Assembly (NCBI GenBank): GCA_945907225.1
Contig: CAMDSN010000037.1
Coordinates: 1 to 10,336 of the forward strand
Source of the DNA: Flavobacterium psychrophilum
Lineage (GTDB): Bacteria; Bacteroidota; Bacteroidia; Flavobacteriales; Flavobacteriaceae
Length of the DNA stretch: 10,336 nucleotides
Direction: 5' to 3'
Position 1 is the first letter of the stretch. Each line of letters opens with the position of its first letter. The notes beneath the pieces are model-generated. The model was not told where the DNA came from, searched no databases, and saw only the letters and a program-made list of their open reading frames with translations. The position numbers were made by a program, and so were the translations under genes. Of this stretch, positions 5,538 to 10,336 are shown piece by piece.

Positions 5538-6455
5538 TTAAAAGTAAAGCAAATGAAACTTCACGGTACCAGACTCTCTAAATTCAACTGTAGGAGCAGG
5601 GATTTTTATAGTGTTAATCACTGAAAATAAAGTTTTTATAAAATGTGATTTTGATTTAATTTTCGTTAAATCGAAATCAAGTGAGAGATAAATCTGTCTG
5701 AATCTTTTATCCTCCGGAAGAAATACTGTATTGACAAAGTCATCATTTCCTGTGATCATTCCTTCGGCTCCATATCCTAAAGCAAGGTTTACCCATTTTG
5801 GAACTTTAGAAGACTTGGTAAACAAAAATAAATTAGCAGAAAGCCAATAGGTTTGCCCGTTATAATCCTTCAAAATTTGTTCAGAATAACTATCTCCCAA
5901 AATATTTGGCCTTGCTGATGCGTAGGGGGTTGTATGAAATGAGAATTTTGGGATAATTCTTTGCTCTTTCCATAGTAATTCCTGAGAAACAAAAAGTGCA
6001 CTTCCGGATACGTTTGCTAAAACATCACCCAAGGAAGCGCCCCACTCTTGAGAATATCCATCAAATATTTCTACTACAGACATAAAACCCAAACCTATAG
6101 CAGTCCCGTATACCAGTTGTTCCTTCCTTGAAGCACCAGACCACTTCAAAGCATTTGCACCAAATGCGCTTAGATGGTACGTTGAAAACACATGTCCAAC
6201 TTTATCCATTTGAAGCCACTCTGCATTATCATTTACAAAGTGAAAACTAGATTTTGGATAATCCGCATACCAAACTTTGTTAAGCCCAATCAAAGTAGCC
6301 GATGCAACTGCTAATTCAGAAATAACAAACGTATTAAATCGACTTTTATTTAAAGTATCTGATGGTTTTAAAAAATTATTAATAGTCCGTTGAGAAATAG
6401 CAACTTGACAACTCAAGATTACCAAAAACAAAAATGAGGTAACTATTTTTTTCAA
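5538..6455 (-). CDS. DUF2279 (YfiM-like) exported envelope protein
   Basis: A protein of unknown function, 305 residues from the TTG at 6453-6455. That start gives a classic export signal, MKKIVTSFLFLVILSCQVAISQ, and lies 2 bp after the mltG stop. A longer reading from TTG at 6488 would overlap mltG and put 11 polar residues before the signal. Cleavage could be by signal peptidase I after AIS, or at C16 as a lipoprotein (ILSC). The conserved core has WYADYP (62-67), F-V-N-D (73-76), EWLQMDKVGH (79-88), VVEIFDGY (127-134) and EWGASLGDVLANVSG (137-151). The layout D-K-x2-H, E-x2-D, S-x2-D-x3-N-x2-G recalls VanZ-family proteins. A C-terminal part (about 200-305) with DYNGQTYWLS and IKIPAPTVEF is typical of the flavobacterial form. 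As last gene of the dapF-GNAT-mltG transcript, an envelope role is likely. Confidence 0.85.
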   Translation of the reverse strand: MKKIVTSFLFLVILSCQVAISQRTINNFLKPSDTLNKSRFNTFVISELAVASATLIGLNKVWYADYPKSSFHFVNDNAEWLQMDKVGHVFSTYHLSAFGANALKWSGASRKEQLVYGTAIGLGFMSVVEIFDGYSQEWGASLGDVLANVSGSALFVSQELLWKEQRIIPKFSFHTTPYASARPNILGDSYSEQILKDYNGQTYWLSANLFLFTKSSKVPKWVNLALGYGAEGMITGNDDFVNTVFLPEDKRFRQIYLSLDFDLTKIKSKSHFIKTLFSVINTIKIPAPTVEFRESGTVKFHLLYF

Positions 6456-6457
6456 AA

Positions 6458-7486
6458 CTATCGCTTTGTTCCTTGTTGATTGAGCCAATTGGTATATTTC
6501 TTGGCATTTTGAAGGTGTTCTGATAGGGTGACGGCAAAAACATGATAGCCAAACTTTTCTACACTAGCGCAAAAATAAATATAATTATGAGTTTTGGCAT
6601 TCAAAACCGCATCAATAGCGTCAATATCTGGCATGGCTATTGGACCTGGTGGCAACCCTTGATTTTGATAAGTATTATAGGGAGATTGTAAAACTAAATC
6701 TTTATTTAAAACACGTTTAATTACTTTGTTAAAATTATTTTCACTCAATTTTATCGCATAAATTACAGTAGGATCGGCCTGCAATAGTATTCCTTTTTTT
6801 AATCTGTTAAGATAAACACCTGCAATAGTTGGTCTTTCACTTTTTCTAACAGATTCTTTATGCACAATTGATGCAAGTGTAATTATTTGAATTGGAGTTA
6901 AATTTAAAGACCTGGCTTTCAACAAGCGTTCTTTAGTCCAAAAAAGTTGATACTCCTTCAACATCTTAATTCTAAACTTTTCTGGAGAAATATTCCAGTA
7001 TATCTCATAGGTGTTTGGCAAAAACATAGCTAGGACATTGTCTTTTGTAAATCCGTTTTTTACTATAAAAACACTATCGAATAAGGCGTTATAAAGTTCA
7101 GTCTTATTGGGTTCTATTTGCGTACTTAAACGTTCGCATAGATTCTCTAGCCGCTCTTGATTATTGAAGGATAATTTTACGGGGATATTTAATCGTAAAG
7201 CAGTGATTATTTGATAGGCATTCATCCCCTTTTTTATTAAGAATCGGCCTGGTTTAACATTTTGTTTATAGGAGCGAATTTTTGCTATATATTCAAAATT
7301 CGTTTTGCTTTTAATATAGGGGGAAAGTAATTTTTCAACATTAGTATAGTTTGAACCCGTTGGAATTTGAACATATACCTCCTCTTTTTTAAAATTTGTC
7401 ACCGAAATGAAAAACTTTAGATATACTAACGCAAATAATAGCAGCATTAAAAATCCGACTATCGAAAAAATTATTTTTCTCTTCAA
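6458..7486 (-). CDS. mltG: Endolytic murein transglycosylase MltG (YceG-like)
   Basis: MltG cuts nascent peptidoglycan glycan strands at the inner membrane and is thought to end chain elongation. The 342-residue protein has one N-terminal transmembrane helix (about 5-27) after KRK, a LysM-like region (about 36-105) and the catalytic YceG domain (about 145-335). The signature ITLASIVHKESVRKSERPTI is at 202-221; E211 of KES is the conserved acid, while the preceding position, often Glu in E. coli-type IVEKE, is His. LQADPTVIYA (235-244), SPYNTYQNQGLPPGPI (268-283) and the aspartate-containing AMPDIDAI complete the family hallmarks. The start is TTG at 7484-7486. It is in the same frame as the upstream GNAT gene, just two codons after its TAA. 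An ATG at residue 14 would destroy the basic N-terminus and shorten the membrane helix. Confidence 0.95.
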   Translation of the reverse strand: MKRKIIFSIVGFLMLLLFALVYLKFFISVTNFKKEEVYVQIPTGSNYTNVEKLLSPYIKSKTNFEYIAKIRSYKQNVKPGRFLIKKGMNAYQIITALRLNIPVKLSFNNQERLENLCERLSTQIEPNKTELYNALFDSVFIVKNGFTKDNVLAMFLPNTYEIYWNISPEKFRIKMLKEYQLFWTKERLLKARSLNLTPIQIITLASIVHKESVRKSERPTIAGVYLNRLKKGILLQADPTVIYAIKLSENNFNKVIKRVLNKDLVLQSPYNTYQNQGLPPGPIAMPDIDAIDAVLNAKTHNYIYFCASVEKFGYHVFAVTLSEHLQNAKKYTNWLNQQGTKR

Positions 7487-7492
7487 AATAAA

Positions 7493-8020
7493 TTATCTAT
7501 TAATTAACTGATAAAAAAACTCGTCTTTAAAGCTATTGTTTACAAAATTCCAATCTTTCTTGACTCCCATTTCTTCAAATCCGATTGATGTAAATAGCAT
7601 TTGACTTGCTTTATTGTCTATTCCTATATTTGCATATAATTGGTGTAGCTGTAATTGAACAAAAGCATATTTTACAACCAAAGAAAGTGCCTCTTTTCCA
7701 AATCCATTATTCCGATTAATCTCATTTTGAATAATAATCCCAATTCCTGCCCGGCGGCTTGTTGCGTCAAAATCAAATAAATCAATCAACCCCACAACAG
7801 CATCATTATTGCATTTGCAAATTACTAATCGTAGTTGTTTGGCTTCATAAATATCTTGGTGCGCATTTTCTAAATATTGCTTGATGAGAAATCTACTATA
7901 TGGAGTTATTGTATTACTCACTTCCCATATATCTTCATCATTCTCTATATGATAGATAAAATCCAAATCCTCTGGTTCTAGCGCTCGTAAATAAATATTT
8001 TCACCCTTTAATGTTACCAT
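7493..8020 (-). CDS. GNAT family N-acetyltransferase (RimJ/RimL/SpeG-like)
   Basis: The 175-residue protein begins LKGENIYLRALEPEDLDFIY, typical of the RimJ/RimL/SpeG branch of GNAT enzymes. Members of this branch acetylate protein N-termini or polyamines. Motif A is the AGIGIIIQNEINRNNGFGKEAL region (91-112) with R103-x-x-G106-x-G108 binding acetyl-CoA. The N..A..LF...GFEE..V segment near 135-155 is motif B. VVGLIDLFDFD (75-85) is like SpeG, but equivalence to spermidine acetyltransferase is not shown. Its ATG overlaps the last codons of dapF by 7 bp (ATGGTAA), and mltG starts 6 bp after its stop, so translation of the three is probably coupled. A link to cell-wall metabolism is suggested only by these neighbours. 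Confidence 0.9.
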   Translation of the reverse strand: MVTLKGENIYLRALEPEDLDFIYHIENDEDIWEVSNTITPYSRFLIKQYLENAHQDIYEAKQLRLVICKCNNDAVVGLIDLFDFDATSRRAGIGIIIQNEINRNNGFGKEALSLVVKYAFVQLQLHQLYANIGIDNKASQMLFTSIGFEEMGVKKDWNFVNNSFKDEFFYQLINR

Positions 8021-8796
8021 ATTATTTCACCTTGAAAAACAAAAGTTGCAGGGCCTTTAAGAAATACATTAGTATAAAGTTGCTTCTCTTTTTCGAAGAC
8101 CACTTCTAAACCACCTCCTTCAACATCTATTTTAATTTGATTGGAATTTGTTTTGCCAATAGCATTCATTGCTATAGCTACGGCTGTTGCTCCAGTTCCA
8201 CAAGAATAAGTTTCATCTTCAACACCACGTTCGTAAGTTCTAATTTTAAAATGAGCGGGGCCAATTTGCTTAACAAAATTTACATTAGAACCTGTTTCCC
8301 CATATAAACTCGAAAAACGAATAGTAGCACCAATGGTTTTAACATCAAGTTCTTTTAAATCATTTACCTCAACAATATGATGTGGGGAACCTGTATTAAG
8401 AAATGTATAATCGTTAGCTGTCTTAACTTCATCAACATCTTTCATACCTAATGAAATAATTCCATCATCAAAAATAAAGGCTTGATGAAGACCGTCTGTG
8501 GCAAGAAAAGTAGTTTGAGTTCCTATTAGGTTTAATTTATGGGCAAAAGCTACAATACATCTACCGCCATTACCGCACATTGAACTCTGATTACCATCAG
8601 AATTAAAATACACCATTTTAAAGTCAGTTTCTAAATCATTTTCAAGCAATATCAATCCATCAGCTCCAATCCCAAAGCGTCTATCGCATAGTTTTTTAAT
8701 ACGTTTTACTTTGTGATATGGAAAATAAGCTTGACGATTATCAATAATGATAAAATCATTTCCAGTGCCTTCGTATTTATAAAATTTGAATTTCAT
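8014..8796 (-). CDS. dapF: Diaminopimelate epimerase
   Basis: DapF converts LL-diaminopimelate to the meso form without cofactor. The product is used for lysine and for the peptidoglycan peptide stem. The 260-residue cytoplasmic protein has both catalytic thiols: C74 in SSMCGNGGRC (71-80) and C199 in YSCGTGATA (197-205). Other hallmarks are YEGTGNDF (8-15), RFGIGADGLI (40-49), F-N-S-D-G (64-68) and YERGVEDET (188-196). The length is near the family norm of about 260-280. The start is an ATG at 8794-8796 that immediately precedes the first strand (KFKFYKYEG). It is the first gene of the minus-strand unit with the GNAT, mltG and DUF2279 genes, and an exact -7 promoter element lies 18 bp upstream. 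The pairing with mltG points to cell-wall supply and turnover. Confidence 0.98.
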   Translation of the reverse strand: MKFKFYKYEGTGNDFIIIDNRQAYFPYHKVKRIKKLCDRRFGIGADGLILLENDLETDFKMVYFNSDGNQSSMCGNGGRCIVAFAHKLNLIGTQTTFLATDGLHQAFIFDDGIISLGMKDVDEVKTANDYTFLNTGSPHHIVEVNDLKELDVKTIGATIRFSSLYGETGSNVNFVKQIGPAHFKIRTYERGVEDETYSCGTGATAVAIAMNAIGKTNSNQIKIDVEGGGLEVVFEKEKQLYTNVFLKGPATFVFQGEIIW

Positions 8797-8813
8797 TTTA
8801 GATATAATGTGAA

Positions 8814-8821
8814 CAAAGATA
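8814..8821 (-). promoter_or_regulatory. Candidate -7 element for the dapF operon
   Basis: On the minus strand this reads TATCTTTG, an exact match to Bacteroidota TAnnTTTG, 17 bases before the dapF ATG. The expected transcript would have a short leader of about 10 nt. No clear TTG is present at the -33 distance; the best segment there is only TTAA-like. Confidence 0.5.
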
Positions 8822-8847
8822 GCAAATATTAAAATTAACTTAAAAAT

Positions 8848-8868
8848 TGTTAAACGGGTGTTAAACGG
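8848..8868. repeat. Tandem 10-bp direct repeat TGTTAAACGG x2 at 11-bp spacing
   Basis: TGTTAAACGG occurs at 8848-8857 and again, without mismatch, at 8859-8868, with one base between. The 11-bp period places both copies on the same face of the helix, as expected for a site bound by a protein dimer or by two adjacent subunits. It sits in the divergent region between dapF and htrA, 92 bp before the htrA ATG and just upstream of a possible htrA -33 element (TTTG, 8872-8875). Confidence 0.6.
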
Positions 8869-8871
8869 AAA

Positions 8872-8899
8872 TTTGCAATGACTAATATTTTTAAATTTA
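8872..8899 (+). promoter_or_regulatory. Weak candidate htrA promoter
   Basis: TTTG (8872-8875) could be a -33 element and TAAATTTA (8892-8899) a 7-of-8 match to the -7 element, separated by 16 bp, slightly shorter than the usual 17-23. It would give a leader of about 55 nt. The 9-mer TTTAAATTT occurs twice here (8890-8898 and 8905-8913), so the -7 call is not unique. Confidence 0.25.
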
Positions 8900-8960
8900 C
8901 ACGATTTAAATTTTTATAAAAGTAATAAACAAGCATGACTAATTATTAATAGAAAGTAAT

Positions 8961-10336
8961 ATGCAAGTAAAACAATTTTCGAATTTATTTTTGATTTCAA
9001 TATTAAGTGGGGCAACAACTCTTGGAGCCTACAAGCTGTTTGTAGAAAATACGTATAATAGGGATTCTATTGTAACCTTAGCCCCTAAAAATTACTCAAA
9101 AAATGTTGGTTTATCTGGAGCGGCCACAGATTTTACCGACGCTGCAGAAACTACACTTCATACAGTTGTGCATGTTAAAAATGTATCTGTAAGAACAGTA
9201 TACAATCCCATGATGCAATGGTTTTATGGCACACATGACGGACAACGTCAAGAACAAGTTGGAACAGGTTCGGGAGTAATTATTTCTGAAGATGGATATA
9301 TTGTAACCAATAATCATGTAATAAAAGACGCTACAGAACTGGAGGTCACATTAAATAACAATAAGTCATACAAAGCAAAACTAATTGGAACAGACTCGAA
9401 AATGGATATTGCCTTGTTAAAAATTAATGCTGACGAAAAATTACCTTACTCAACTTTTGCCGACTCAGATCAAGTTAAAGTTGGCGAATGGGTTTTAGCA
9501 GTTGGAAATCCGTATAATTTAAATTCTACCGTAACAGCTGGAATCGTTTCAGCAAAAGCAAGAAATTTAGAAGACAATGGTATTCAATCATTTATTCAAA
9601 CGGATGCCGCAGTTAATCCAGGAAATTCAGGGGGTGCTTTGGTAAATACGCGAGGCGAATTAATAGGGATAAATACGATGATCTCATCACCTACGGGAAG
9701 TTATACAGGGTATTCGTTTGCAATTCCTTCAAACATAACGCGTAAGATAATTGAAGACATTATGGAATTTGGGAACGTACAGCGTGGTATACTTGGTGTA
9801 GAAGGTGGTGAATTAAATAGTAAAGTTTCTAAAGAATTGGGGATAAACTATACGGAAGGATTTTATATCAATAAGGTAACAAAAAACTCAGGAGCTGAAA
9901 AAGCGGGAATTCAAAAGGGCGATATTATCAAAAAATTGGATAGCCAAAAAATCAACTCCTACGCTGAACTTTCGGGTTTTATAAGCACTAAAAGACCCAA
10001 TGACAAAGTTCAAGTCACCTTTATTAGAGATGATGAAGTTAAAACTGTTATGGTGACATTAATAAAGAATGATGTTTTTACAACTGAATTTAAAGGGTTA
10101 GAGTTAGAAAATATTGACGATGCTGATAAAAAGAAATATAGAATTGATTATGGAATTAAAATTAAAGAGATCAACAACGATAATCTTAAACCCTATTACG
10201 ACCAGCTAAAAGGCGGAATAATTTTATCCATAGATAATGTTAAAGCAACAGATATTGAAACTGTATCTAAAATTTTGAATAGAAAAGAAGAGAATGGAAA
10301 TGTTAGTATTCAAATGCTAAACAAAATGGGACAAAT
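8961..10336 (+). CDS. Do/HtrA-family periplasmic serine protease, 3'-truncated by the window edge
   Basis: A Deg/HtrA protease that degrades or refolds damaged envelope proteins. From the ATG at 8961, 458 codons are visible with no stop, and the gene continues past the right edge. Residues about 7-27 form a hydrophobic signal or anchor. The trypsin-like domain (about 58-270) has the full triad: H119 in TNNHVI, D149 in SKMDIALLKI and S223 in NPGNSGGALVN. The stretch between 80 and 98 is the variable loop before the first protease strands. PDZ1 (about 275-368) starts with RGILGV and contains SGAEKAGIQKGDIIKKLD. PDZ2 starts near 378 (GLELENI) and is cut after QMLNKMGQ. Two PDZ domains make it DegP/DegQ-like rather than DegS-like. 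It is divergent from dapF across 164 bp; a direct repeat in that gap may regulate it. Confidence 0.95.
   Translation, partial: MQVKQFSNLFLISILSGATTLGAYKLFVENTYNRDSIVTLAPKNYSKNVGLSGAATDFTDAAETTLHTVVHVKNVSVRTVYNPMMQWFYGTHDGQRQEQVGTGSGVIISEDGYIVTNNHVIKDATELEVTLNNNKSYKAKLIGTDSKMDIALLKINADEKLPYSTFADSDQVKVGEWVLAVGNPYNLNSTVTAGIVSAKARNLEDNGIQSFIQTDAAVNPGNSGGALVNTRGELIGINTMISSPTGSYTGYSFAIPSNITRKIIEDIMEFGNVQRGILGVEGGELNSKVSKELGINYTEGFYINKVTKNSGAEKAGIQKGDIIKKLDSQKINSYAELSGFISTKRPNDKVQVTFIRDDEVKTVMVTLIKNDVFTTEFKGLELENIDDADKKKYRIDYGIKIKEINNDNLKPYYDQLKGGIILSIDNVKATDIETVSKILNRKEENGNVSIQMLNKMGQ

Noticed and set aside
6858..6866. Second exact DnaA-box match (TTATGCACA)
   Set aside because: It lies inside mltG, where the minus strand codes the conserved VHKE stretch. 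About one such match is expected by chance in 10 kb of this composition.
8808..8816. Reverse-strand DnaA-box-like TGTGAACAA before dapF
   Set aside because: It has one mismatch to the consensus and overlaps the better-supported -7 promoter element.
9111..9317. 68-codon minus-strand frame inside htrA
   Set aside because: It is antisense to the conserved protease domain, rich in Cys and Ser, and has no recognisable start context or family.

Overview
The window looks like chromosomal core DNA of a low-GC member of the Bacteroidota, most likely a marine-type Flavobacteriaceae. The reasons are AT-rich intergenic DNA, near-absence of Shine-Dalgarno motifs, promoter elements of the Bacteroidota type (TAnnTTTG at -7), and proteins that read like flavobacterial orthologues (DnaA, MltG, DapF, DUF2279, Do-type protease). 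The family-level placement is inference from protein resemblance and gene order. No mobile element, tRNA, rRNA, CRISPR array or phage gene is visible.

Layout from left to right. Positions 1-571, minus strand: the first codons of prmC, preceded in the same transcript by a GNAT acetyltransferase gene. Positions 614-2255, plus strand: ribD (GTG start) overlapping a HAD phosphatase gene. This pair may supply three consecutive steps of riboflavin synthesis. Positions 2291-2689, minus strand: an acyl-CoA thioesterase. A 182-bp AT-rich divergent region follows. It carries an exact DnaA-box match, an 18-bp A/T palindrome and an 11-bp-stem inverted repeat. Positions 2872-5534, plus strand: dnaA, a low-molecular-weight protein tyrosine phosphatase and an RsmI-like methyltransferase (TTG start). 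Positions 5538-8796, minus strand (transcribed right to left): dapF, a GNAT acetyltransferase, mltG and a DUF2279 envelope protein, packed into one operon-like unit. Positions 8961 to the right edge, plus strand: a Do/HtrA periplasmic protease, divergent from dapF and cut off in its second PDZ domain.

The genes combine replication initiation (DnaA), riboflavin synthesis (RibD with a possible HAD partner), the lysine/diaminopimelate branch that feeds peptidoglycan (DapF), termination of glycan chains (MltG), envelope quality control (HtrA) and translation-factor modification (PrmC). dapF and mltG both serve the cell wall, so their transcript can be read as a cell-envelope operon that probably includes the unknown DUF2279 product.

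I do not see an obviously new defence, mobile or biosynthetic system. The points most worth checking are regulatory or functional: a perfect 10-bp direct repeat at 11-bp spacing between dapF and htrA, the dnaA upstream architecture, the ribD-linked HAD enzyme as a candidate for the riboflavin-pathway phosphatase, a VanZ-like residue layout in the DUF2279 protein, and a run of non-ATG starts (ribD, methyltransferase, mltG, DUF2279).
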